Below, in pieces: positions 1 through 7,612 of a stretch of DNA of 19,092 nt (positions within the stretch are counted from its first letter, which is position 1; each line of letters opens with the position of its first letter). The position numbers and the translations under genes were made by a program. The DNA is from Desulfobacterales bacterium (lineage in GTDB: Bacteria; Desulfobacterota; Desulfobacteria; Desulfobacterales; C00003106): the NCBI GenBank assembly GCA_030672555.1, contig DAOVGD010000041.1, forward strand, positions 1 to 19,092, in the 5' to 3' direction. The notes below the pieces were generated by a model. That model made no database searches. It was not told where the DNA came from and saw only the letters and a program-made list of their open reading frames with translations.

Positions 1-1
1 C

Positions 2-817
2 GAAACCGAGACCGATCCGGATTCGAGCAAAACAAGACGATCTACTCATAATATCAGCGCCCGCGCGGATGCGGAACTGCACAGATATCTAAAGACATGG
101 GCCCAGTATCAGAAAAGATTAGAATATGATACAGAAAGCGATAGAAGGTCCACAGACACGTATTCCCTCCATTTTGATTCCTCTCCTCTTGATACGCTTA
201 GTGCAAGTCTTTCCTTTAACCACTCGGTACCGAAGGAAAAATCTAAGACACAATCGAGAACGACTTACTCGCTGCTCCATATTGTTGCAAAATTGCGCGA
301 GGGCGTTGATTTGAGCATGGATGGGAATCTTAACTATACGGAGAATCTTGTAAATGATACAGAAACGTTTACAAGGTCGATTGATTCTGATCTCCGCTTG
401 GAGCTGACCAAAACATTGACAACAGAAATTAGGTATACTACAAATTGGACGGATACAGACAATAGCGACGGTACGGAAACTTCTGACCGGAATGATAGAA
501 TAAGGACAGACGTCTACTACCGCCCAGCGCGTAATTTTTATTTTAGATGGTCTTATGAAAGGGATAGAGACAAAGAAGGAGAGGGTTCCACGTTAAATCA
601 ATATAATATTGACTGGATTATGACCGAAAAGATACGGCTTAATATGAATTATTCTGTAAATAGGAATTCTCAGGACACAAACAGTTATTCTTCTGATTTG
701 ACGTGGAATCTGAGTAAGATATTTTTCCTCAGGTTCGGATATGACTGGAGTCGCCAGAAGGCTGATACTGTTACAAAGACCCAGACGTTCACAAGTCTGC
801 TGTCTGCGAAATTTTAA
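2..817 (+). CDS. Outer-membrane beta-barrel (porin-like) protein, C-terminal part, 5' truncated by window edge
   Basis: One frame is open from base 2 to the stop at 815-817, giving at least 271 residues with no start inside the window, so the N-terminus lies upstream. The first Met in this frame (base 317) is not the true start. The protein is rich in alternating polar and aromatic/hydrophobic residues (for example FYFRWSYERD, IRLNMNYSVN, FFLRFGYDWS) separated by charged Asp/Asn/Thr turns, and it ends in Phe (SLLSAKF). Both are hallmarks of outer-membrane beta-strands and of the C-terminal BAM recognition signal. It has no CXXCH motif. The position directly upstream of lipoproteins and multihaem cytochromes suggests the barrel of a porin-cytochrome conduit, but the family (MtrB/PioB-like or other) cannot be fixed from this fragment. 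The call of a beta-barrel is fairly secure; its role is inferred. Confidence 0.8.
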   Translation, partial: ETETDPDSSKTRRSTHNISARADAELHRYLKTWAQYQKRLEYDTESDRRSTDTYSLHFDSSPLDTLSASLSFNHSVPKEKSKTQSRTTYSLLHIVAKLREGVDLSMDGNLNYTENLVNDTETFTRSIDSDLRLELTKTLTTEIRYTTNWTDTDNSDGTETSDRNDRIRTDVYYRPARNFYFRWSYERDRDKEGEGSTLNQYNIDWIMTEKIRLNMNYSVNRNSQDTNSYSSDLTWNLSKIFFLRFGYDWSRQKADTVTKTQTFTSLLSAKF

Positions 818-861
818 CCCCGTTAATGCACAAAATTTTCGTTTATCATGAAACCTCGCTC

Positions 862-913
862 CGTTAGTTCACAAACTTCATAAATTGATGGAGTTGAAGT
901 TTGTAAATTAACG
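862..913. repeat. Intergenic inverted repeat (hairpin), dispersed repeat family A, copy 1
   Basis: Two 19-nt arms (862-880 and 895-913) pair with 17 of 19 matches around a 14-nt loop. The arm sequence is CGTTAGTTCACAAACTTCA. A further outer copy of the arm motif, AACCCCGTTAATGCACAAA at about 818-836, also pairs with 899-917. The motif TTTGTAAATTAACG (900-913) recurs exactly at 17533-17546. There is no U-run after the stem, so a simple intrinsic terminator is unlikely. A dispersed palindromic repeat or an mRNA 3'-end stabiliser fits better. Confidence 0.75.
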
Positions 914-941
914 GGGTTAATAGATTTGGAAGGATAAGGTC

Positions 942-1553
942 ATGGCGAAACACGATAACAGTACAATACAAAATAATAGGATACATTCTATTCAGGCTTA
1001 CGGTTGCGTTATTACCACCTTGTTTCTTCTTTTACTTTTGGGTTGCAAGGGGCCCATGAGCTATATTCATCCTTCGGCTGATTTCACTTATATTAAGAGG
1101 GTGGCGATTGCACCTATCATTAACCTTACAAACGATAAATTTGCCGGTGGTAAGGTGATGAATGTTGTAGCTACTGAAGTACTAAGACGCGGTATGTTTG
1201 ATGTGGTTGAGTTCGGAGAGGTGGAAAAAGTTTTAAGAGAGGAAGGCCTGAAACCGGACGGTCAGGTCAGCAAACATATTGCAGCAAGAGCTGGAAAACG
1301 TCTTAATATAGAAGCAATGATTCTTGGTTCAGTCATGACATACGGAGTCTCACGAGCTGGCGGTAGTTCGATTCCGGAAGTTGCTCTTTCTTTGAAATTA
1401 GTCGACGTAAACTCATATGCAATCCTTTGGGAAGCAACCCACAACGTAAAAGGCACCAACATCCTTGATCAATTGTTTGGCATACAAAAGGAGAGCCCTG
1501 ATGATCTTTGCAGAGAGGTAGTTGAGGAGATATTTGATACGCTGTTTGGGTAG
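942..1553 (+). CDS. CsgG/LpoB/FlgO-like outer-membrane lipoprotein
   Basis: This is a 203-residue protein starting at ATG 942, preceded by a GGAAGGATAAGG ribosome-binding region. A hydrophobic stretch (residues 23-34) runs into the lipobox LLGC, with Cys35 as the probable lipidated residue. The N-terminal extension before it is rather long. Residues 49-175 have the alternating beta/alpha pattern of CsgG/LpoB/GNA1162-type proteins: VAIAPIINLTND, then a helix ending VEKVLREEG, then AEAMILGSV-like and a final strand around AILWEATH. It has about the length of LpoB or GNA1162 and is shorter than the curli pore CsgG, so a full secretion pore is not supported. Two more proteins with the same fold lie downstream (1597 and 5068). 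A structural or assembly role at the outer membrane beside the barrel and cytochromes is inferred; no enzymatic role is expected. Confidence 0.72.
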   Translation: MAKHDNSTIQNNRIHSIQAYGCVITTLFLLLLLGCKGPMSYIHPSADFTYIKRVAIAPIINLTNDKFAGGKVMNVVATEVLRRGMFDVVEFGEVEKVLREEGLKPDGQVSKHIAARAGKRLNIEAMILGSVMTYGVSRAGGSSIPEVALSLKLVDVNSYAILWEATHNVKGTNILDQLFGIQKESPDDLCREVVEEIFDTLFG

Positions 1554-1565
1554 GCTAATTTTGAA

Positions 1566-1586
1566 GACTTTTTACTAAACCATCAA
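1566..1586. repeat. Half copy of intergenic repeat family B next to a gene start
   Basis: GACTTTTTACTAAACCATCAA matches the right arm of the large hairpin at 5816-5836 at 18 of 21 positions. It fills most of the 43-bp gap before the next start codon, and no clear ribosome-binding site remains there. Confidence 0.55.
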
Positions 1587-1596
1587 TTTTCGATAT

Positions 1597-3110
1597 ATGA
1601 AATATATACATGTCATAGTGCTTATTGCTTTGTTCAGCTTGGGTGTACAGAGTTCCTGGGCGGAAGATGCGAGGAGAATAACAACAATCGCTGTTATCCC
1701 CTTTGATAATCTTTCAGGTGAAGACCTTCCTTTGGACTTTACTCAAGCTATTTATGACTGGTTTCAGGGGAAAAGCTTTAAGATAATTTCTCAAGACACA
1801 TTAGAGCAATTTTTTGTTAAGAGGAGAGTTCGCCGCACCAGCGGGGTGAATAAAGCAATTGTTCGGGAATTGGGCAGGACATTGGACGTGGATGCTTTAA
1901 TTATGGGTTCCATTAACTTACTGTCCGGAGGGAATAACCCCAAGGTGGACGTGAGCGCTCAAATGGTGAATACGCTTGATTCGTCTATAATGTGGGTCAA
2001 TTCAGTTTCATATTCAGGAAATGATTTTGCGACATTGCTCGGAATTGGGAAGATAAGATCCCTAAAGAAATTGGTAGAGATTGCTATAGAGGATCTTTTA
2101 AAAGATATGCCGGAGGTCTTTGAAGAGGAGAAAGAAAGTAACAGCGGGATGGCCCCTTTTGAAATTGTACAGGCGAGTTTTTATCCGAAAGTGGCAAAAG
2201 GGAGGAGTTCGGTTGGGTTGATGATAGAAGTCAGGGAGCTCGCCGAAATGCCGACATATATGAATGCCATTGTTCAGGATAAAGATATTGCTCTTTCTTT
2301 TGATGGAGACAAGTGGTACTCAGGGTCTTTTATCTCTCCTCGTACTGAAGGGGTATACACTTTAAAGCTATATGTCGCCGGGAAGCCTAATAAGGTATTT
2401 TTGTTGGATGCCCTGGCAAGTCTGGTTGTTGATAATACTCCTCCTGTCGTTACCATTGCATCTCATACCATTCTGATCTCTCCTAACAATGATGGAGTCA
2501 ATGATTATGTTTTGTTTTCCCCTGCATTGCTGAGAACGGAAAGTCTGAAAGGATGGAGATTTGAGGTCAGGGACAAACACGGGGAACTTGTCCGATCTGC
2601 CGAAGGGAGGGAAGGATTGCCAAGGGGGTTGATTTGGAGAGGTGAAAACAACGCTTTTAAGCCGGTTAACGATGGAACCTATTTTGCGCAATTGATTATA
2701 GAGGACCAGGCAGACCATGAGGCTGCCACAGACAAAGTAATGGTCACGGTTGACAGGACTTTTCCAGCAGTTGAAATTATTCCGGGTGAAATAGAGGGTC
2801 GGGTTGTTACGTTTAATGTAAAAAGTACGGAGGCTAGCGATATTTTAGAATGGGATATCACCATATATGACCAGGATGAAGAGATCATAGGTACATTTAA
2901 TGGGAAGCTAAGTTTGCCGCCGACTTTAAGTTGCACGGTAAAAAAAAAAGTGCTAATCTCCAAAAAGATGTTTTTACCTATTCACTTGCAATCCGAGATG
3001 CGGCAGGGAATTTGTCAGTCTTAGAAAAGCAGCCTATGAAAGTGCAGGCCCCTAAAGAAACCAAGACCCCGGTAAAGAAAAAAGAGGAACAGTGGCTTGA
3101 GGATTTCTAA
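1597..3110 (+). CDS. Secreted CsgG-like protein with FlgD/gliding-type Ig domains, frame broken at an A10 run
   Basis: The ATG at 1597 opens a protein with a Sec signal peptide (cleavage likely after SSWA, residue 22). Residues 27-170 form a CsgG/FlgO-like domain (IAVIPFDNLSGE and DALIMGSINLLSGG). From about residue 185 there are Ig-like beta domains, including the calcium-loop-like signature SPNNDGVND near residue 294 and a FlgD-type Ig region to about 445. In the simple frame it stops at 3024 with 475 residues and an unlikely tail. A -1 shift at the ten A's (2940-2949) gives instead a sensible ending (YSLAIRDAAGN, then a Lys/Pro-rich tail ending WLEDF) and a stop at 3108-3110, 504 residues in all. 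That stop overlaps the next start by 14 bp, as in coupled operons. The break may be slippage, a real mutation or a base-calling error. No Shine-Dalgarno sequence is evident. The function is unknown; a periplasmic or surface scaffold is inferred. Confidence 0.7.
2940..2949 (+). other. A10 homopolymer at the frame break (possible slippage site)
   Basis: The run reads GGT then ten A's then GTG. Zero-frame codons are GTA AAA AAA AAA GTG. One extra A, or a -1 ribosomal shift on A AAA AAA, joins the upstream frame to a downstream frame that codes for a conserved-looking Ig-domain end (IRDAAGN). Poly-A runs of this length are known substrates for RNA polymerase slippage and are also common sites of sequencing error. 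Confidence 0.7.
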
Positions 3111-4332
3111 TAATAGCATTGTGGTTATCAGCATCATATTGTTTTTAGGTGGCATTATCGCCTGGATGATATCTTGTGGTCCATTGGCGTTGGCATTTGG
3201 CATAAAAAAGGAAAAAACATGTATTTCGTGTCATGAGGAGATATATAAGAAGGATGCTAACCTATTTTACCTCCATCCCCCTTTTCAGAATAAGAAGTGT
3301 GAGAAATGCCATATAAGGGCACAAGGTGAGGAGGGGAGTGATGGCTCATGGGGGAAGATACTCGTAAGACCTGAACTTGTGAGCCGTCCGGATTATTTGT
3401 CAGAGCATACTCTTTTGTTACAGGGACTCGACAGGGATGCGGTCTATGATATGAAGATCATATCCCGTGATATGTCGGGCGATCAAATAATAACAGAATT
3501 AAGAGATATTATACCGTCAAGAGTTAGTAATGTAAAAACAGAAGACCGGACACCCCCAGTGATATCAGCTGTTAGGAACGGTCCGGTGGTAAAGAGAATT
3601 TTTCTTGAGTCCATCATTTTCTGGAATACTGATGAACCTGCTACCGGAAGTGTCGAATATGGCCTTTCTCCTCAATATGGAAGTCGTACCGCACTGGATG
3701 AAACCTTGAAAGCACATCATGAGATAACCCTTTCAGGGCTTGAAAAGGGGAAGGTTTACCATTATCGAGTAATATCCCGTGATCTCCTCGAAAACCGATC
3801 TGTTTCTAAAGATTTTGTTTTTGATACATCAAAAGTACTCTCTGGTTTTCCCGCTGATACCCAGACAACAGAAAGCGAACTAATCGTAAGCCTTGCGTTA
3901 AAGAGGTCCGATCTCTTTATTTTGGATGCTGCTCTTGGATTGCATATTGAAACAACAAAGCCCGCAAAAGTTACTGTTGAATATCTGAAGGTGAAAGACG
4001 CGGATATCTCCGGACTCTTATCTTATTCCGGCCAAGACGACGGTTCGTCCGGCGAAAAACGTAAGTTGCATAAGCCGGAGTTTCGGACTGGAAAAGAGTT
4101 GTGTATAGATCTTTGTTACGAATGTCATCCTCCTGATATATTGGGAGTTAGTCATCCGGTAGGTGTATCGCCAAAAAATGGGGGGACAAATATACCCGAA
4201 GACTTACCAACATTGGAAGGTGGTATTATTACCTGTGTCACCTGCCATGAGGGGCATGGAAGCAACCTCCGATATTTTGCTCGAAAAAAAGTAAGTAGGG
4301 AAATCTGCAATTCCTGTCACGATAATTATTAG
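3097..4332 (+). CDS. Pentahaem c-type cytochrome with fibronectin-III-like domains, probable membrane or lipid anchor
   Basis: The start is TTG at 3097, with GAGG nine bases upstream; the next Met is inside the hydrophobic segment. The protein has 411 residues. Residues 7-26 are a hydrophobic export segment ending MISC, a near-lipobox with Cys27 as a candidate lipidation site. There are five CXXCH motifs: two near the N-terminus (residues 42-46, 68-72) and three near the C-terminus (340-344, 380-384, 404-408). The haem sites are separated by about 265 residues without haem. These contain two fibronectin-III/purple-acid-phosphatase-N-like repeats with matching endings (VYDMKIISRDMSG around 120 and VYHYRVISRDLLE around 225). 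The HEGHGS and HPPDILGVSHP regions resemble paired-CXXCH cytochromes. Its place between the Ig protein and the HAMP protein suggests an electron carrier or docking protein at the envelope. The exact family is not recognised. Confidence 0.82.
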   Translation: MRISNNSIVVISIILFLGGIIAWMISCGPLALAFGIKKEKTCISCHEEIYKKDANLFYLHPPFQNKKCEKCHIRAQGEEGSDGSWGKILVRPELVSRPDYLSEHTLLLQGLDRDAVYDMKIISRDMSGDQIITELRDIIPSRVSNVKTEDRTPPVISAVRNGPVVKRIFLESIIFWNTDEPATGSVEYGLSPQYGSRTALDETLKAHHEITLSGLEKGKVYHYRVISRDLLENRSVSKDFVFDTSKVLSGFPADTQTTESELIVSLALKRSDLFILDAALGLHIETTKPAKVTVEYLKVKDADISGLLSYSGQDDGSSGEKRKLHKPEFRTGKELCIDLCYECHPPDILGVSHPVGVSPKNGGTNIPEDLPTLEGGIITCVTCHEGHGSNLRYFARKKVSREICNSCHDNY

Positions 4333-4429
4333 TCACTCCCTCTCCCTTGACCGACTTCGCCATAGTAGCCTTAGCTAAGACGGCTGAAATGGGAGGGTTG
4401 GGGTGAGGGTGAATAAAGATGACATTTCT

Positions 4430-4468
4430 GGAGACATTTGCAAAACGTTCAATTTTGCAAACGTCTCC
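4430..4468. repeat. Strong intergenic hairpin before the HAMP gene
   Basis: Arms GGAGACATTTGCAAAA (4430-4445) and TTTTGCAAACGTCTCC (4453-4468) pair at 15 of 16 positions around a 7-nt loop. The right arm ends 17 bases before the ATG at 4486, and the ribosome-binding region AAAGGAAAG follows it. It lies in the leader of the downstream gene. No U-run follows, so it could be a leader structure or a DNA-binding palindrome. Confidence 0.72.
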
Positions 4469-4485
4469 TCTGGAAAGGAAAGATT

Positions 4486-5067
4486 ATGTCTGATTCGGAT
4501 AGGGCTCAAGAGAAGAGGAGATCAAGATACTTCAATTTCTCTATCAAGAAGAAGATGCAGTTTAGCATGTTGGTAAAGATATGGATCACCTTGTTCATAG
4601 CCCTAATTATATTCGGCACAGTTTTTTACTTTTACAGCGATATAACTGTTGGGGCTTCTTACCGCCAGTTTCATGTAAAAGCTAATAACTTCTTAGACTT
4701 TCTCCTCCCTGTGATATTGATAGGCTTCGGGATCAGTCTTGTTTTGGGTTTTATAGGCGCTCTGTTTTTCCCGCATTCGATTGCAGGTCCTATTTATAGA
4801 ATTGAACGGGAACTCATTGAAATCGGTGAAGGCGATCTCAGCAAAAAACTGATGCTCAGGGAAAAGGACAGCTGTAAAAATCTAGCAGAAAATGTCAATA
4901 CGATGGTTGACGCACTACGAGACAAGATCAAACGAATAGGTGACTACTCTGACAAGATTGCGAATCTTGTTGATAGTCCTGATACGGAGGCTTCATCAAA
5001 GGCGATAGAGGATATAAGGAATACAACTGAAGCACTTCAGAAAGCTATTAAGGAATTTAAAATATGA
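4486..5067 (+). CDS. Two-TM HAMP-domain membrane protein without an output domain
   Basis: The chosen start is ATG 4486, after AAAGGAAAG. An ATG at 4438 in the same frame falls inside the hairpin and has no ribosome-binding site. The product has 193 residues: a basic cytoplasmic N-terminus (residues 1-27, KKK, RRSR), TM1 at about 29-50, a short external loop, TM2 at about 70-96, then a HAMP domain at about 97-150. The HAMP domain carries the typical start Pro (GPIYRIERE) and the GEGDLS element. A short helical tail (residues 150-193) follows, rich in Asp, Glu, Ala and Lys. There is no kinase, MCP signalling, GGDEF or other output domain. It resembles the membrane half of a chemoreceptor or histidine kinase. 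The stop codon (5065-5067) abuts the next GTG start, so the two are probably coupled. What it signals to, or whether it is only structural, is unknown. Confidence 0.78.
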   Translation: MSDSDRAQEKRRSRYFNFSIKKKMQFSMLVKIWITLFIALIIFGTVFYFYSDITVGASYRQFHVKANNFLDFLLPVILIGFGISLVLGFIGALFFPHSIAGPIYRIERELIEIGEGDLSKKLMLREKDSCKNLAENVNTMVDALRDKIKRIGDYSDKIANLVDSPDTEASSKAIEDIRNTTEALQKAIKEFKI

Positions 5068-5652
5068 GTGTTTGTTGTGGTGGTTGATCGGTGGATTTCA
5101 ATATTTATTATTCTTGTGCCTTTCCTTTCGGGTTGCTCCTTTCTTAATTCTCCGAACACTTTCCTGAAAGAGGATTTTCAAAGATACCACGTAAAGCGGA
5201 TAGCTGTACTTCCCTTTTTTAATAACACAAATGCGCGAGATGCGGGGAAGGTTGTTACCAGGGCCTTTGTCGAAGGATTATTCGATCGCAAAGACCTTAA
5301 AGTGGAATTACCGGGGAATGTAAGAAAACTCATTGTCGCTGAGAGGATAATCATAAGGAAGGGTATAGGGGCTGACCATATTAAACTGATCGGGAAGAGA
5401 TTGAATGTTGATGCGGTCATTATCGGATGGGTTGGAAACTACACCAGGGGGGTAAAAGGACAAGGCGCTAAGGTTCCTATTGTTTCCGTCAATGCCAGAA
5501 TGGTCCATGCGGAATCTTGTTCAGTATTATGGATAGGCCAAAACAAGCGAAGGGGAGATGATTACGTAACAATTCTCGATTATGGCCGGATAAACTCTGT
5601 AGCTGCTCTTGCGCGCAAGGTAGTAGACGAACTCATGGAAACAATTCCATGA
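5068..5652 (+). CDS. Second small CsgG/LpoB-like lipoprotein
   Basis: GTG at 5068 immediately follows the TGA of the HAMP gene; GTGs at 5077 and 5080 are alternatives. The product has 194 residues. A hydrophobic leader (10-20) ends in a textbook lipobox, LSGC, with Cys23 lipidated. Residues 43-185 show the same core as the lipoprotein at 942: IAVLPFFNNTNARD, a helix, VDAVIIGWVGNY, then VSVNARMVHAESCSVLW. This fits the CsgG/LpoB/FlgO group. It has no haem motif. A Lys/Arg-rich stretch at about 70-85 replaces the acidic helix of the first paralogue. Retention of three such proteins in one cytochrome cluster suggests an assembly or pore-supporting role, which is inference. Confidence 0.74.
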   Translation: MFVVVVDRWISIFIILVPFLSGCSFLNSPNTFLKEDFQRYHVKRIAVLPFFNNTNARDAGKVVTRAFVEGLFDRKDLKVELPGNVRKLIVAERIIIRKGIGADHIKLIGKRLNVDAVIIGWVGNYTRGVKGQGAKVPIVSVNARMVHAESCSVLWIGQNKRRGDDYVTILDYGRINSVAALARKVVDELMETIP

Positions 5653-5836
5653 TTGACGAATTCGTAAAAAGTCTTCAATTTGCTTGATTGGTCACTTGAT
5701 AAGACTCTCATTTATCATTGATCATTTCACATTTGTCATCTGTCATTTTTTAATGATAAATGCCCAATGATCGATGATCAATGACAGATGATAAGACCAA
5801 AATAAGCTCATCAAAGACTTTTTACGAATTCATCAA
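5653..5836. repeat. Large imperfect palindrome, repeat family B
   Basis: The outer arms GAATTCGTAAAAAGTCTT (5658-5675) and its perfect reverse complement (5814-5831) are 18 bp long and extend with few mismatches to 5653 and 5836. Inside are runs of TCATTTATCATT-type sequence facing AATGATAAATG-type sequence, so nearly the whole 180 bp can fold back. ACATTTGTCATCTGTCATTT (5729-5748) recurs with one mismatch at 13075-13094, and the right outer arm recurs at 1566-1586. No ORF is present, so this is a non-coding dispersed element. It fills the gap between two operon genes and might separate transcripts. Confidence 0.8.
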
Positions 5837-5885
5837 ATTTGGACATTGTTGAATTAATGTATTATTTTTGAGGTTGTTAAATCAG

Positions 5886-7538
5886 ATGGGCATTTCTTTT
5901 AAAAAATATATTACGTGGATGGTATTGATTTTTGTCCCTGTTATAGGTTCCGGGTGTGCTCTTTACTCTGTTTTCCCGAAGGATTCGTCTATTGTTGCAG
6001 TTGTAAATGGATATAACATCGGCATAGATGCATTGCAAGAAAGGATCACTAATATTCATCAGTTTAAACCTATGGGAGAGGCAGGTAGCATAGATATTCA
6101 GGATATTGTCGAAGATATGATCAACGATCGCCTTATAATTCAAGAAGCTTACAGAGTAGAACTGGATGAAGTTCCTCTCTTCCAGGAGGATATTAATAAG
6201 TATATTAAAATACGTTCTGTGATTCGGTTGAGAAAAGAAGAGGTTGACGACAAAATCAGTGTGACAGAAGAAGAGTTGCGCGAATATTTCAATACATATT
6301 ACGAAGAGATAAAGGTTAGGCAGATAGTTACGAAAGAACGCAAAAAAGCCGAAGAGATCTTGAAGCTTTTAAGGGGCGGTGCAAATTTTGTTGATACAGC
6401 AAAGGCAAAATCCGAATGGGGAAATGAGCAAGGAGGAGATTTAGGGTTTATAAGAAGAGGGAAGATGGAAAGAGCTTTTGATAAGGCAGCCTTTGCATTA
6501 AAAGAAGGAGAAATAAGTGATATTGTGGAAATAGGCACAGGTTTTCATATCATAACGGTGGACGAGAGAAGACCTGCTCCGGAGGAGAAGTTTGAAAAGG
6601 CTAAAAAAAAGATTAAAAAGAAGCTCTTAAAAGAAAAAGAGGCAAAAAGATCAAACGATTATCTTGCTGAGTTGAAAAGTAAGGCAAAAATTTGGGTTGA
6701 TACTGAACTCCTTTATTCACTCGATTCTACGGCAAAAGATTGCGATGCGAATATGATAATAGCCCGTGTGAATGAGAGGCCGATCACTGCTTGTGATGTT
6801 ATGGAGGAAGCAATATCCAAGCAGGGGGGTAGGCATCAGCACAACGAGGAAGCGTTGAAAAAGATCAATCAAGATATATTAGATCACTTGATTACTTATG
6901 AATTGGTTGAGGAAGAAGCGCTGGGGAGAAATTATATGGATGATTCCTCATTTAAAAAGGATATTGAGGGATACAAGGAAAATCTGTTGATAAAATTTTT
7001 TAAGCAAGAGATAATCCTTCCGAGAGCAATTCCTACTGAAAAAGAATTAAAGGAATATTACGAGACTCATAAAGATGATTTTAAAAAAGACTACGAAGTA
7101 TGGTTTAGCGAAATGGTGTTTTCGAACTCTGACGCTGCGGAGGCGGTGTTGAAAGAGTTGAAAGGGGGGGCAGATTTTGAATTTATGGCTTCACGAGAGT
7201 CATTAAAAACACCACGTACTGGAGTTAATGTGTGGATTCCGCTTGGACGCCTTTCTCCTGAGATGAGAGATGGAATAGAGGCCCTTGCGGTTGGTGAAGT
7301 AAGCGAGGTTATTCAAGACGCGAGAAAATTGAAGATAATTAAATTGAAAGGGAGAAGAGGAGGAGAGCCTGAAGACTTCTCTCGTGTAGTAGGCAAGGTG
7401 AGGCAAGTTGTGGTAAAAAGAAAGTTTAATCAATGGGTACAAGAATATCTGGCGGAATTGAAGAACCTATCTTCTATTTATATCAATAAAAAACTGTTGA
7501 ATGAATTAACGGAAAGATATACAAGGGAAACATCGTAA
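5886..7538 (+). CDS. Tandem PpiC/SurA-like peptidyl-prolyl isomerase-type periplasmic chaperone, probable lipoprotein
   Basis: I prefer ATG 5886, with GAGG at 5870-5873 (12-base spacing). TTG at 5868 is possible but lacks a ribosome-binding site. The product has 550 residues. A hydrophobic leader (10-20) is followed by GSGC, a degenerate lipobox with Cys24. Residues 35-135 are a SurA-N-like helical region (VVNGYNI). Residues 143-228 are a parvulin/PpiC domain with GGDLGFIRRGKM and GFHIITVDE. The usual first-strand His (as in SHIL) is Gln here (VRQIV). From about 290 the layout repeats: a second SurA-N-like part (ARVNERPIT), then a weaker PpiC-like part (about 400-500) without catalytic His. 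This suggests a chaperone more than an isomerase. PpiC proteins are often neighbours of large multihaem cytochromes, and the 26-haem protein follows directly, so folding of cytochromes is the likely role. Confidence 0.84.
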   Translation: MGISFKKYITWMVLIFVPVIGSGCALYSVFPKDSSIVAVVNGYNIGIDALQERITNIHQFKPMGEAGSIDIQDIVEDMINDRLIIQEAYRVELDEVPLFQEDINKYIKIRSVIRLRKEEVDDKISVTEEELREYFNTYYEEIKVRQIVTKERKKAEEILKLLRGGANFVDTAKAKSEWGNEQGGDLGFIRRGKMERAFDKAAFALKEGEISDIVEIGTGFHIITVDERRPAPEEKFEKAKKKIKKKLLKEKEAKRSNDYLAELKSKAKIWVDTELLYSLDSTAKDCDANMIIARVNERPITACDVMEEAISKQGGRHQHNEEALKKINQDILDHLITYELVEEEALGRNYMDDSSFKKDIEGYKENLLIKFFKQEIILPRAIPTEKELKEYYETHKDDFKKDYEVWFSEMVFSNSDAAEAVLKELKGGADFEFMASRESLKTPRTGVNVWIPLGRLSPEMRDGIEALAVGEVSEVIQDARKLKIIKLKGRRGGEPEDFSRVVGKVRQVVVKRKFNQWVQEYLAELKNLSSIYINKKLLNELTERYTRETS

Positions 7539-7612
7539 GAGTGAACTAACAGGATCAACGCTAAACATTTCATGCCGTCAAGTTGCTATTAGACAAGAGG
7601 ATACTTGAATAT

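Noticed and set aside
126..314. A 62-codon plus frame near the left edge
   Set aside because: The frame open from base 2 to 817 covers it and continues into a convincing beta-barrel end.
942..1553. Reading the CsgG-like lipoproteins as a curli secretion system
   Set aside because: They are shorter than CsgG and no CsgA, CsgB, CsgE or CsgF-like gene is visible in the window.
2368..2718. Minus-strand open frame within the Ig/CsgG-like gene
   Set aside because: It lies wholly opposite a coherent domain protein and shows no family signature.
4337..4413. CCCTCTCCC / GGGTGAGGG sequences as a terminator
   Set aside because: The arms pair poorly and no T-run follows; it looks like a worn dispersed repeat, with too little support to annotate.
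5839..5865. Possible promoter TTGGAC / TATTAT before the PpiC gene
   Set aside because: The spacing is only 15 bp and the -35 match is poor, in a very AT-rich stretch.
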